A stretch of DNA of 64,000 bases from Psychromarinibacter halotolerans (GTDB lineage: Bacteria > Pseudomonadota > Alphaproteobacteria > Rhodobacterales > Rhodobacteraceae): assembly GCF_029168315.1 (NCBI RefSeq), contig NZ_JARGYD010000011.1, forward strand, positions 1 through 64,000. The letters run 5' to 3'. Position numbers and translations under genes: made by a program. Position 1 is the first letter of the stretch; each line of letters begins with the position of its first letter. This document shows positions 25,610 through 34,244 of the stretch, piece by piece. A model generated the notes under the pieces. That model was not told the origin of the DNA, searched no databases, and worked only from the letters and a program-made list of their open reading frames with translations.

Positions 25610-26401
25610 ATGACAGCCCGGCCCGACATCCGGCTGACCGGCGTATCCAAAAGCTTCGGCGCGGCAGGACGCCGCGTCGATGCGGTGGACACCGTGGACC
25701 TGACGCTTGCGGGCGGCCAGATGACCGCGCTTGTCGGGCCGTCGGGCTGCGGGAAGTCGACCCTGCTGCGGCTGATCGCGGGGCTGGACCGGCCCTCTAC
25801 CGGCACGATTTTGATCGGCGGCGAAAGCCCGGACGACCTGCGCCGCCGCGCCGGTCTGGCGGTGGCGTTTCAGGACGCCGCGCTGCTGCCGTGGCGCACC
25901 GTTGAGGGCAACATCGCGCTTGGCCGCGCGCTGGCCCGTCGCCCGCGTGATCCCGACGGCATCCGCGACCTGATCGCCCGCGTCGGCCTGTCGGGCTTTG
26001 AACGCCGCCGCCCGGCAGAACTGTCGGGCGGGATGCGCCAGCGCGCCGCCATCGCCCGCGCCCTTGCCGGAGAGCCCGAGCTTTTGCTGCTGGACGAACC
26101 CTTCGCCGCCGTCGATGCCCTGACCCGCGACCGCCTGAACGCCGAGCTGCCGCCCCTGTGGGAAGCCCGCGGCGCGACCTCGGTCCTTGTCACCCATTCG
26201 GTGGCCGAGGCGGTGCGCCTGTCGGACCGCGTGCTTGTCCTGACCCCGCGCCCCGCCAGCGTCGCCGCCGACATCGCCATCCCGCTTCCGCATCCGCGCG
26301 ACGCCAAGGTCCTGGCCTCGGACGCGTACCGCGACCTATGCGCCCAAGTCACCGAGGCGCTGCGCGACCACCAGTTCCCCGAAAACCTCGCGGCGCAATG
26401 A
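25610..26401 (+). CDS. ABC transporter ATPase
   Basis: 263 residues from the ATG at 25610; an in-frame TTG at 25604 is better spaced from GAGGA and could be the true start. Walker A is GPSGCGKST, the Q-loop is AFQDAALLPW, the signature LSGGMRQRAAIARAL, Walker B LLLDEPFAAVD and the switch histidine in VTHSVAEAV. The PRPASVAADI tail places it in the taurine/nitrate/pyrimidine importer group. The stop overlaps the permease start in ATGA. Confidence 0.93.
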   Translation: MTARPDIRLTGVSKSFGAAGRRVDAVDTVDLTLAGGQMTALVGPSGCGKSTLLRLIAGLDRPSTGTILIGGESPDDLRRRAGLAVAFQDAALLPWRTVEGNIALGRALARRPRDPDGIRDLIARVGLSGFERRRPAELSGGMRQRAAIARALAGEPELLLLDEPFAAVDALTRDRLNAELPPLWEARGATSVLVTHSVAEAVRLSDRVLVLTPRPASVAADIAIPLPHPRDAKVLASDAYRDLCAQVTEALRDHQFPENLAAQ

Positions 26402-27993
26402 CAGCCGCGGACGGCTCCGTTCCCGACAGCGGCCTTGCACCGGCCACGGCCCGCCTGTTGAAACGCGGCGTCGGGGTCGTGCTGTTGCTGGCGGTATGGG
26501 AAATGCTGGCCCGCGCCACCGCCGGCTCTTTCGTGATCGCCGCGCCCAGCCAGATCGCCATGCAGATGGCACAGAACGCGGGCCTGTTGTCCCGGGCGCT
26601 TGGCACCACGCTGTGGTCGGCGCTGCAGGGGTTCGTCTGGGGCAATCTTGCGGGCATGCTGCTGGCGCTGGTCGCCGTACTGGCCCCGCGCAGCGAAAGG
26701 CTGCTGGCGACACTTGCGCTGTTGGTCTTCTGCCTGCCGCTGGTCGCCACCGGCCCGATCCTTCGGGTGCTGTACGGCCCCGGCACCGGCCCGCAGGTCA
26801 CGCTGGCCGCGCTGGCGGTCTACTACACCACCTTCCTGCCGGTGCTGGTTGGCCTGCGCGCCGCGCCGCGCGGCTGGTTCGACCTTGTGCACAGCTATGG
26901 CCGGGGGCGGCTGACCACGCTTTTGCAGGTGCGCCTTCCCGCCGCGCTGCCCTACGTCGTCGCGGGCCTTCAGATCGCCGCCCCCGCCGCCTTTCTGGGT
27001 GCCATGGTGGGCGAGTTCACCGGCGCCGAGCGCGGGCTGGGCGTGCTGACGGTGCGCGCGCTGCGGGCGCTGGACCTGCCCGCGACGTGGTCCATCGCGG
27101 TGCTGGCCGCCGGGGTGTCGATGCTGGCCTTCGCGGGCGTCGGCGCGCTGGGGCGGCGGCTGGACCTTGCCCCGCCCGAGGTGCTGCTGGCCCCGCCAAC
27201 CGAAACCCGCCGGTCCCGCTTCGCAGGCCTTGGTCAGGCGCTGCTGGCGTTCGGGGTGACGGTCGCCATCTGGAAGGGCAGCATGGAGCTGTTCCAGCTG
27301 CCCCGTTTCTTCGCCAAACGCCCCGAGGACGTCTGGGCCTATCTTGTGACCGCCCCGTCCTCGGCGGCGCAACGGGCGCGGCTGTTCGACGCGATGGCCG
27401 AGACGCTGGCGCTGGCGGCGCCCGGCTATGCCGCGGGGCTGGTGCTGGGCGCCGGGCTGGCGATGGCGCTGACGCTGCTGCCGCGCCTTGCCGGGGCCGT
27501 GATCCCGGTGTCCGTCGCGCTGCGGTCGATCCCCATCGTCGCCACCGCACCGCTGATCGTCTGGGCGCTTGGCCGGGGCGCCACCGGCACAATCGCCGTG
27601 GTCGCCACGATGATCTTCTTCCCCACGTTGATCGCCTGCCAGCACGGGCTGGCCCGCACCCCGCGCGCCGTGCTCGACCTGTTCGACGTCTATGCCACCG
27701 GCCCGGTGCGGACGCTCACCGGCGCGCGGTTGCCCGCGATGCTGCCCGCGTTCTTCGCCTCTGCCCGCATGGCGATCCCCGCCGCGATCCTTGCCGTCAC
27801 CACCGCCGAATGGCTGGCCACGGGCCGCGGCGTCGGCGCGCTGATGGCCACTGTCGCCTCGACCTCGGACTACGGGATGCTCTGGAGCGCGATCGCCCTG
27901 ATCGGCCTTGCCGCCGTGCTGGCCCATGCTCTTGTCGCGACGCTGGAACGGATCGTCCTGTCGCGCACCAGTGCCGAGCAGATGGCCCGATGA
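26398..27993 (+). CDS. ABC transporter permease with two fused membrane domains
   Basis: 531 residues, about twice the usual 250-270 for this transporter class. Residues 1-255 and 275-531 each form a complete BPD_transp_1 unit. The first has FDLVHSYGRGRLTTLLQVRLP as EAA loop and PAAFLGAMVGEFTGAERGLG. The second has LDLFDVYATGPVRTLTGARLP and PAAILAVTTAEWLATGRGVG. So the normally homodimeric channel is here a single chain with two diverged halves. The ATG overlaps the ATPase stop, and its stop overlaps the glycosyltransferase start. It imports the ligand of the binding protein at 24593. Confidence 0.9.
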   Translation: MTAADGSVPDSGLAPATARLLKRGVGVVLLLAVWEMLARATAGSFVIAAPSQIAMQMAQNAGLLSRALGTTLWSALQGFVWGNLAGMLLALVAVLAPRSERLLATLALLVFCLPLVATGPILRVLYGPGTGPQVTLAALAVYYTTFLPVLVGLRAAPRGWFDLVHSYGRGRLTTLLQVRLPAALPYVVAGLQIAAPAAFLGAMVGEFTGAERGLGVLTVRALRALDLPATWSIAVLAAGVSMLAFAGVGALGRRLDLAPPEVLLAPPTETRRSRFAGLGQALLAFGVTVAIWKGSMELFQLPRFFAKRPEDVWAYLVTAPSSAAQRARLFDAMAETLALAAPGYAAGLVLGAGLAMALTLLPRLAGAVIPVSVALRSIPIVATAPLIVWALGRGATGTIAVVATMIFFPTLIACQHGLARTPRAVLDLFDVYATGPVRTLTGARLPAMLPAFFASARMAIPAAILAVTTAEWLATGRGVGALMATVASTSDYGMLWSAIALIGLAAVLAHALVATLERIVLSRTSAEQMAR

Positions 27994-29027
27994 GACCCTG
28001 TGCCTTCGCGATCCCCGGCGATCATCGCCAGAAAACCGGCGGCTACATCTATGAGCGCCGCCTGCTGGAAGAGCTTCAGGCCTCGGGGCGCGACACGCGG
28101 CACATCGCCCTGCCCGCCGCCGCCGCGTCGCCGGACCAGCCCGACGCGCTGCGCGCCGAGGTCGCCAAGACGCTGGCCGACCTGCCCGACGACCGGCCCC
28201 TGATCCTTGACGGGCTGGTGTTCGGGGCGATGCGCACCGTAGACCTTGCCCGGCTGCGCTGTCCCGTGGTGGCGATGCTGCATCATCCGATGGGGCTGGA
28301 AGACGGGCTGACCGCCGACACCGCACGTCGCCTGCTGGCGCAAGAGACCGCGAACCTTGCCCACGCCACCCGGATCGTGGTGACCAGCCCGCACACCCGC
28401 GACACCTATGTCCGCCTTGGCGCCGCCCCGGACCGCATCACCGTCGCGTTGCCCGGCTACGACGGTCCCCGCGACCTGCCGCGCACCGATGCCGGGCCGC
28501 GCATCCTGTCGGTCGGGCTGCTTGCCCGCCGCAAGGGACACGACGTGCTGATCCGCGCGCTGGCGCAGGTGGCCGAACTTGACTGGACCGCCCGCATCGT
28601 GGGCAAGACATTCGATCCGGCGGTGCAAGACGATCTTGCCGCGCTGATCGACGCGCTGGGTCTGTCAGACCGGATCGAACTTGCCGGCGAACTGTCGGAC
28701 GCGGCGCTGGACGAGGCCTATCGCACCGCCCGGATCTTCGCGCTGGCCACCCGCTACGAAGGCTACGGCATGGCACTGGCCGAGGCGCTGACCCACGGCT
28801 TGCCGATCGTCACCTGCGCCACCGGCGCGGTGCCCGGCACGGTGGGCGACGCCGCCCTTCTGGCGCCGGTCGACGACCCCGACGCCTTCGCCCGCCACCT
28901 GCGGTCGCTGCTGGTGTCGCACACGGAACGCGACGCCCTGTCGGCCCGGTCCCGCGCCTTGGGCCGTGCATTGCCGCGCTGGCGCGACACGGCCAATGTG
29001 ATGGGCAAGGTGCTGGACGGACTATGA
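27990..29027 (+). CDS. GT4-family glycosyltransferase
   Basis: 345 residues with the two Rossmann-like lobes of GT-B enzymes. The donor-binding half shows ILSVGLLARRKGHDVLIRAL (about 170-190) and the EX7E motif EGYGMALAE followed by ALTHGLPIVT, diagnostic of retaining GT4 transferases. The acceptor half includes GDHRQKTGGYIYERRLLEEL near the N-terminus. No membrane segment or signal peptide, so it acts on the cytoplasmic face. It is the last gene, overlapping the permease gene by ATGA. Its likely role is to glycosylate the lipid or lipid headgroup made by the first gene; donor sugar unknown. Confidence 0.88.
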   Translation: MRPCAFAIPGDHRQKTGGYIYERRLLEELQASGRDTRHIALPAAAASPDQPDALRAEVAKTLADLPDDRPLILDGLVFGAMRTVDLARLRCPVVAMLHHPMGLEDGLTADTARRLLAQETANLAHATRIVVTSPHTRDTYVRLGAAPDRITVALPGYDGPRDLPRTDAGPRILSVGLLARRKGHDVLIRALAQVAELDWTARIVGKTFDPAVQDDLAALIDALGLSDRIELAGELSDAALDEAYRTARIFALATRYEGYGMALAEALTHGLPIVTCATGAVPGTVGDAALLAPVDDPDAFARHLRSLLVSHTERDALSARSRALGRALPRWRDTANVMGKVLDGL

Positions 29028-29038
29028 AGGTGATGCAT

Positions 29039-29072
29039 TACCTACCGCCGACAGGTATCTGATTTTATTTTA
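29039..29072 (+). terminator. weak terminator candidate after the lipid-like operon
   Basis: TACCT/AGGTA (5 bp, 9-base loop; 29039-29057) is followed by TCTGATTTTATTTT. The stem is short, but the position directly after the last gene and the T-rich tail fit an intrinsic terminator. It also resembles a broken copy of the TetR-type repeat at 13558. Confidence 0.35.
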
Positions 29073-29084
29073 CATTCCGGCCAT

Positions 29085-30476
29085 TCATCCCGCCCCGAGA
29101 CGGCCATCCCCGATATCCCAGAATAGCCCCGCCATCATCTGCGTCCCCTCGCGGGCCACGTCCAGCATCATGTGCTCGTTGGGCGCGTGCTGGGCACAGG
29201 CCGGGTGCGAATGCGGAATCCAGATCGTCGGCAGACCCAGCGTTTCGGCAAAAACCTCGTTGGGCAGCGCGCCCCCGAAGTTCGGCGACAGGGCCGGCGG
29301 CGCGCCCATCGTCTGGGTGATCGAGGCAACCGCCAGCCGCACCCACGCATTGTCGGGGTCGGTGCGGGTCGCATGGAAGAAATGGCGCGAGCCCTCCACA
29401 ATCTCGACATCGGCAAAGCCGTGGCGGTCGAGATGCTCGCGCAGCGCCGTGACAATCCGCGTGTGGTCGATCTCGGCGATATAGCGCAGCTGACAGGTCG
29501 CGCGGGCCTGCCCCGGGATCGCGTTCACCGGCGCCTGCGGATTGCCGCACACGAAGCTGGTGACCTCGAAGTTGCACCACCCCAAAAGCTGCGTCGCGCC
29601 CGTCAGCCCCGGCTCGCCCCAGTCGTCGTCCGTCTGCGGGTCGTCGGGCCCGAATTCCAGCGCAATACCCCGCAACGCCGCCAGCACGTTTGCGGGGATC
29701 TCATCGGGCCGCCACTCGGGCACCGCGATTTTCCCCTTCGCGTCGGTGATCACCGAGATCGCCTGCGCCAGCCGGATGCCCGCGTTGGGCAGGATACCGC
29801 CCCAGTTGCCAGAGTGATGCCCGCCCTCGCGCAGGTCGCACCGCAAGGTAAACCCGTGACTGCCCCGCGCACCAAGAAACACCGTAGGCGTCCGGGTCGA
29901 GACCCGCGGCCCGTCCGACGCGATCAGCACATCCGCCGCCAGCAGGTCGCTGTGCGCCTCGGCGATCCCGCCCAGCCCCGGCGACCCGCATTCCTCGCCC
30001 ATCTCGATCAGGATCTTCGCGTTGAAACCAAGCCGCCCCCGCGTCTCGATCACGATGCGCAGCGCCTCTAGGTTGATCGTGTGCTGCCCCTTGTTGTCCA
30101 CCGCACCCCGGCCATACAGCCGGTCACCGACGACCGTCGCCTCCCACGGGGACAGGCCATCGGCCCACTCGCCCTCCATGCCCCACAGCACATCGCCATG
30201 CCCGTAGACAAGCACGGTCGGCAGTCCAGGATCCTCGGCACGCTCTGCAAACAGCGCAGGCAGTCGCGGCAGGTCGGGGTTGTCCAGCAGACGGCAGGCG
30301 AACCCCATTTCCGACAGCATCGGCTGGATCTGTCCCTGCAGGTATTGCAGATGGTCGGCCGCGCTGTCCTCGCGCGGGCTTTCCGAGCGGACGGCGATGC
30401 GCGCGGCCATGTCTCGAGCGAACCGCCCGTCGTCAACATATGCAGATGCGCGTGACGTGGCCTCTTGGCGTGACAT
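29085..30476 (-). CDS. M20-family metallopeptidase (dipeptidase/deacylase type)
   Basis: 463 residues starting MSRQEATSR at 30476, chosen because AAGGAG lies 6-7 bases upstream. The zinc-binding residues are His93 and Asp95 in VYGHGDV, the bridging Asp in GRGAVDNKGQ, the Glu pair in EMGEECGSPG, and the late His in NEHMMLD. The dimerisation lid is in the middle. Family members hydrolyse dipeptides or N-acyl amino acids in the cytoplasm. It follows the second TTT transporter genes on the same strand, 156 bases after tctC with a hairpin between, so it may be transcribed with them by read-through. Confidence 0.9.
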   Translation of the reverse strand: MSRQEATSRASAYVDDGRFARDMAARIAVRSESPREDSAADHLQYLQGQIQPMLSEMGFACRLLDNPDLPRLPALFAERAEDPGLPTVLVYGHGDVLWGMEGEWADGLSPWEATVVGDRLYGRGAVDNKGQHTINLEALRIVIETRGRLGFNAKILIEMGEECGSPGLGGIAEAHSDLLAADVLIASDGPRVSTRTPTVFLGARGSHGFTLRCDLREGGHHSGNWGGILPNAGIRLAQAISVITDAKGKIAVPEWRPDEIPANVLAALRGIALEFGPDDPQTDDDWGEPGLTGATQLLGWCNFEVTSFVCGNPQAPVNAIPGQARATCQLRYIAEIDHTRIVTALREHLDRHGFADVEIVEGSRHFFHATRTDPDNAWVRLAVASITQTMGAPPALSPNFGGALPNEVFAETLGLPTIWIPHSHPACAQHAPNEHMMLDVAREGTQMMAGLFWDIGDGRLGAG

Positions 30477-30554
30477 GGCGGTCTCCTTCCGCATCGGGTC
30501 GTTGCAGGGACTCGGCGGGCCAAGGGCTGGCCGCAAGGACACTGCACATGAAGA

Positions 30555-30574
30555 CAGGCGCGAAACCGCGCCTG
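30555..30574 (-). terminator. hairpin after the second tctC
   Basis: A perfect 8-bp stem CAGGCGCG/CGCGCCTG with a 4-base loop lies 59 bases after the tctC stop. No proper U-tract follows, so it could be a partial terminator or a 3' stabiliser like the hairpins after the other binding-protein genes. Confidence 0.5.
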
Positions 30575-30632
30575 CCCCGTTATCCGCGGCCGGGGCCGAA
30601 GCCTCCGTCCCGGCCTATGAATACCCGTCGCC

Positions 30633-31598
30633 TTAGCGGTTGGCGATCTCGATGAACTCTGCGAAAGCGTCAAGCTCTTCGCGCATCATCTGGCTGGCTT
30701 CTTCCGGGCCATAGAAGGTCATGTCGACGTTGCGCCGCTGACCGACCGTCTGCGCGGTCTCGCTTGCGACCGCGGGCTCGATTGCCGCGGCAAGTGCGTC
30801 GACGATTTCGGCCGGGGTGCCTGCCGGGGCAAGAAACATCATGCTGGATGCGCTGCCCAGTTCGAAGCCCAGATCCTTCATCGAAACCAGATCCGGCGCC
30901 ATTTTCAGGCGGTCGAAGGACGAGGCGAACAGCGCCTTGGCGTCGCCCGCTTCGACCAGCGGTGCCCACGACCCGCCCGACAGGACAACGTCGACGTCGC
31001 CCGACAGCATCGCCTGGATCGCGCCATTGCCGCCCTGCACCGGAACCGGGGTGAATTCCACGCCGGCGCTGTCGGCCATGTAGCCCATCAGCAGACGGTC
31101 ATACGACAGGTAGCTGCCCAGAAGGATCGGGCGGTCTTCTTCCTGCGCCACGGCGACCAGTTCCTCGAAGGTCGAGAAGCTGCTGTCGGCGCCGGTGATC
31201 ATCGCGGACTGGAACTGCCCGGCTTTCGCGATCACCTCGAAGCTGTCGAGATCGTACATCGTTTCGTTCAACTGGGGTTCCAGCGTGATCGAGGACGAGT
31301 TGGTGGCAAGGATGGTGTACCCATCCGGGTCGGCGCGCGAGACTTCCGAGTTGCCAACGGCACCACCGCCGCCACCGACGTTCTTGACGAGGATCGACAC
31401 GCCAAGCTCTTCGCTCATGACGTCGGTCATGGCACGCACCGCCGTGTCGACGCCGCCGCCGGGTGCATAGGCCACGACGATGGTGATCGGCTGGTCAGGG
31501 AAGCTTTGCGCCAAAGCGGCACCACCGGGGACGACGGCCATCGCCGTGGCGAAGGCAAGCAGTGCGCGCCGCGTGACGCCCTTGGATGTATTGGTCAT
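30633..31598 (-). CDS. tctC: TTT transporter periplasmic binding protein (TctC/Bug family)
   Basis: 321 residues starting MTNTSKGVTRRALLAFATAM with signal cleavage near ALAQ (about 31); the TRRALL motif is Tat-like. The mature start QPITIVVAYAPGGGVDTAVR is the Bug ligand loop. The start at 31598 is preferred to the ATG two codons upstream because AAGGAG is optimally placed for it. It is unusual in being the last rather than first transporter gene here (order tctB-tctA-tctC). The ligand is probably a carboxylate linked to the CMD/MmgE/dehydrogenase genes divergently encoded nearby. Confidence 0.93.
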   Translation of the reverse strand: MTNTSKGVTRRALLAFATAMAVVPGGAALAQSFPDQPITIVVAYAPGGGVDTAVRAMTDVMSEELGVSILVKNVGGGGGAVGNSEVSRADPDGYTILATNSSSITLEPQLNETMYDLDSFEVIAKAGQFQSAMITGADSSFSTFEELVAVAQEEDRPILLGSYLSYDRLLMGYMADSAGVEFTPVPVQGGNGAIQAMLSGDVDVVLSGGSWAPLVEAGDAKALFASSFDRLKMAPDLVSMKDLGFELGSASSMMFLAPAGTPAEIVDALAAAIEPAVASETAQTVGQRRNVDMTFYGPEEASQMMREELDAFAEFIEIANR

Positions 31599-31633
31599 GT
31601 TCATCTCCTTGTTGGTTCGTTGTCGTTTCAGGT

Positions 31634-33145
31634 TCAGCCAGCCGCAGACAGCCGCATGGATCGCATCCCGGCGATGGTGAAGCGCCAGACCGCGAAGACC
31701 GTAAGGGCGAGGAAAAGCAGCGCGATGGGATGGTCGAGGATCCGCCAGGGATCGCGCGCCGACAGGATGATCGTCTGGCGGATCGTAAGCTCTGCCATCG
31801 GCCCCAGAAGGTAGCCCACGACGAAGGTCACGAAGGAATAGTCGAACTTCCGCATGAAGTAGCCGATGAAGCCGAAGATCAGCATCAGGTACACGCCGAA
31901 CATCGTGCCGCCCTGGATGTAGGCACCGCAGACGCACAGGAAAACGATGACCGGCCACAGGATCGTGCCGCGCACCCGAAGCGCCGCCGCGAACAGGCTT
32001 TGACCGAAGAACCCGACCAGCAGCAGCGCCGCAGAGGCCACGATCATCCCGATATAGATCGAATAGACCACCGTCGCGTTCTCGCGAAACAGGAATGGGC
32101 CGGGCGTGAGGTCGTGCATCATGAACGCGCCCATCAGCAGCGCCGTCGACAAGCTGCCGGGCACGCCGATGGCGAAGACGGGCACCAGCGCGGCGGGAAC
32201 GGTGGCGTTGTCCGCCGCCTCCGAGGCCGCGACCCCTTCCGGGGCGCCCTTGCCGAAGCGTTCCGGCGTCTTCGAGCTTTTCTGCACCCATGTATAGGCG
32301 AGGAACGACGCCAGCGTCGCACCAAGCCCCGGCAGGATGCCGATCAGCGTGCCGACGATGCTACCGCGCATGATCGCGGGGGTGATCTGCTTGAATTCTT
32401 GCTTGCTCAGCTGCTTGTCGGACTCGTCGGTGGACACGACCTCGGCATCGGGCGAGGTGTACTTTCCGCGCCACCCCTTGTCGGTCTGTGACAGGACCTG
32501 CGACATCGCCAGCGTGCCGATGGCGACCGACAGGACCGGCACGCCGTCGAACAGTTCGACCAAGCCGAAGGTCATCCGGGGCAGCCCGGTTTCGATATCG
32601 AGGCCCGGTGCCGACAGAAGCAGGCCAAAGAACCCGGCGATCAGCGCCTTGAAGAACGAGTCGCCCGCCACCGCAGCGATGAAGGTGATCGAGAAGATCA
32701 GGATCGCCGCCAGTTCGAACGGACCCAGCCCGATGGCGAAATCGGCAAGCGGCCGCGCCAAGGCGATCAGCACGGCGGTGGCCAGCACGTCGCCGATCAC
32801 CGACCCGAACAACGCCGCCTTCAGCGCCTTCTGCGCCTTGCCGCTGCGCGCCATCGGATAGCCGTCATAGGCGGTCACGGCCGACGATGCCTCGCCGGGG
32901 ATGTTCAGAAGGATGGCCGACACGGCAGACCCGGCCGCTCCGCCCTTGTTGATGCCGATCAGGAAAGAGATCGCCGCAGCCGGCGACATCGTGAAGGTGA
33001 ACGGCAGCGACACTGCGATGGCGGTCGTCCGGTTCATGCCGGGCAGCGCCCCGACGACGTAGCCCAAAAGCACGCCGAAGACGATGTAGATCAGGACAGC
33101 GGGCTGAAAGATCTCGGCTGCCGCCGCAAGGATGTACTGGCTCAT
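31634..33145 (-). CDS. tctA: TTT transporter large permease (TctA)
   Basis: 503 residues with about twelve hydrophobic helices. It has the double TctA signature: AILLNIPGEASSAVTAYDGYP in the first half and FGKGAPEGVAASEAADNATV with PAALVPVFAIGVPGSLSTAL in the second. It sits 9 bases after tctB and 35 bases before tctC. It is only distantly similar to the TctA at 10387-11928, so the two systems are separate acquisitions or old paralogues, not a recent duplication. Confidence 0.95.
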   Translation of the reverse strand: MSQYILAAAAEIFQPAVLIYIVFGVLLGYVVGALPGMNRTTAIAVSLPFTFTMSPAAAISFLIGINKGGAAGSAVSAILLNIPGEASSAVTAYDGYPMARSGKAQKALKAALFGSVIGDVLATAVLIALARPLADFAIGLGPFELAAILIFSITFIAAVAGDSFFKALIAGFFGLLLSAPGLDIETGLPRMTFGLVELFDGVPVLSVAIGTLAMSQVLSQTDKGWRGKYTSPDAEVVSTDESDKQLSKQEFKQITPAIMRGSIVGTLIGILPGLGATLASFLAYTWVQKSSKTPERFGKGAPEGVAASEAADNATVPAALVPVFAIGVPGSLSTALLMGAFMMHDLTPGPFLFRENATVVYSIYIGMIVASAALLLVGFFGQSLFAAALRVRGTILWPVIVFLCVCGAYIQGGTMFGVYLMLIFGFIGYFMRKFDYSFVTFVVGYLLGPMAELTIRQTIILSARDPWRILDHPIALLFLALTVFAVWRFTIAGMRSMRLSAAG

Positions 33146-33154
33146 GATACCGCC

Positions 33155-33604
33155 CTAGGGAAGTGGTGCCCGAAGCACGTAGGTGACGACGAGGTAGACG
33201 GCGGCGACCGGAACCGTGCTGGTCAGCAGGATGGTCAGCCACGACCGTTCACCGAGGATCAGCATCAGCCCGGCGATCATGACCGGCGCGCCATAGATCA
33301 ACCCGAAGAAGTCCATCAGGATGACCGAACCCAGCACGAGACCGATGATCAGCAGGAAGAAGAAGATGTTCGAGGCCGAGACGGGAAGCTCTTTGCCGAA
33401 CCCTTCCGCCTTCAGCCGACGAAGCGCCTGCAGCGTAAGCCCAAGGCCGCACAGGCCGAAGCCGGCGGACAGGATGATCGGGAACACCACCGGCGACAGG
33501 CCGAAATAATTCCCCGACGCGGTCTGGGTCGGGATGATCCAGAAGATCAGCAACAGGCTGAACCCCATGATCATCAGGCCTCCGATAAGATCGGCCCTGT
33601 TCAT
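33155..33604 (-). CDS. tctB: TTT transporter small membrane subunit (TctB)
   Basis: 149 residues with four membrane helices and the GLSPVVFPIILSAGFGL block (about 35-51) that corresponds to the conserved PxxxP segment of TctB. It begins MNRADLIGGLMIMGF, 35 bases after the CMD gene and 9 bases before tctA, so it is the first transporter gene of the operon. Small-subunit assignments rest on position, size and topology. Confidence 0.85.
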   Translation of the reverse strand: MNRADLIGGLMIMGFSLLLIFWIIPTQTASGNYFGLSPVVFPIILSAGFGLCGLGLTLQALRRLKAEGFGKELPVSASNIFFFLLIIGLVLGSVILMDFFGLIYGAPVMIAGLMLILGERSWLTILLTSTVPVAAVYLVVTYVLRAPLP

Positions 33605-33639
33605 TCAAACTCTCCCGCCGGACGCGTCCACTGCATCGC

Positions 33640-34050
33640 TCAGGCCTCTGCCATCTCTTCGCGGTACGTCACGAAGACCTCTTCGGCGGCGCGCATGGAT
33701 TCCAGCGCAGCCGGCGCACCGCAGTAGACGGCGGTTTGCAGGACGACCTCGACGATCTCTTCCTCGGTGACCCCGTTGCGCAGCGCGCCGCGGACGTGAA
33801 CACGGAATTCATGCATCCGGTTCAGCGCGGTCAGCATCCCAAGGTTCAACATGCTGCGCTGCGCCAGCGTCAGGCCGGGGCGCGTCCAGATCTCGGCCCA
33901 GCAGGTTTCCGTCACAAGCTTCTGCAACTGCACGGATTTTTCGCCAACCGCCGACAATGAGCGGTCCACATGGGCATCACCGAGAACTGTCCGCCGAACG
34001 GCCTCGCCCTGCTTGAACCGCTCTGTCTGGAATTCAACTCTCGCATTCAT
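33640..34050 (-). CDS. carboxymuconolactone decarboxylase (CMD) family protein
   Basis: 136 residues. The CMD/AhpD-like helical core is clear: LTLAQRSMLNLGMLTALNR, then HVRGALRNGVTEEEIVEVVL and TAVYCGAPAALESMRAA. The glutamate run and the Tyr-Cys-Gly-Ala-Pro segment match PcaC-type gamma-carboxymuconolactone decarboxylases more than the CxxC peroxidase group. It is the first gene of the operon with tctBAC and is divergent from the dehydrogenase/MmgE/lactonase operon. A decarboxylation or isomerisation step in the catabolism of the imported carboxylate is likely; genuine protocatechuate catabolism is not supported because no other pca gene is present. Confidence 0.85.
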   Translation of the reverse strand: MNARVEFQTERFKQGEAVRRTVLGDAHVDRSLSAVGEKSVQLQKLVTETCWAEIWTRPGLTLAQRSMLNLGMLTALNRMHEFRVHVRGALRNGVTEEEIVEVVLQTAVYCGAPAALESMRAAEEVFVTYREEMAEA

Positions 34051-34119
34051 GGGCCCGTGCCCCTCCGCAACATTGTCGTATTGCGCCGGACGCTAACCAC
34101 CGATCCGGGGGGCGTCAAG

Positions 34120-34148
34120 ATTGTATTATTGTCCTAGCATCATATTGT
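34120..34148. promoter_or_regulatory. candidate FCD operator in divergent promoter
   Basis: The AT-rich centre of the gap between the CMD and dehydrogenase operons contains ATTGTATTA (34120-34128), ATTGTC (34128-34133) and ATTGTT (34144-34149). The first 9-mer recurs exactly at 37335-37343 and the ATTGTC core at 39140 and 42486, all upstream of genes around the FCD regulator at 37599. Confidence 0.4.
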
Positions 34149-34244
34149 TGGAACATCCTTCGATTGATGCTATCGTCTGCGGAAATGGATACGGACAGGC
34201 GCGCGACGAAGCCGCCAAATACCTGCAATACAAGGAGAATATCA

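Noticed and set aside
25870..28326. 818-codon reverse-strand open frame
   Set aside because: It is antisense to the ABC ATPase, permease and glycosyltransferase genes; composition and lack of motifs mark it as a shadow.
33640..34050. CMD gene as evidence for protocatechuate degradation
   Set aside because: No other pca gene is in the window; CMD-family proteins occur in many pathways.
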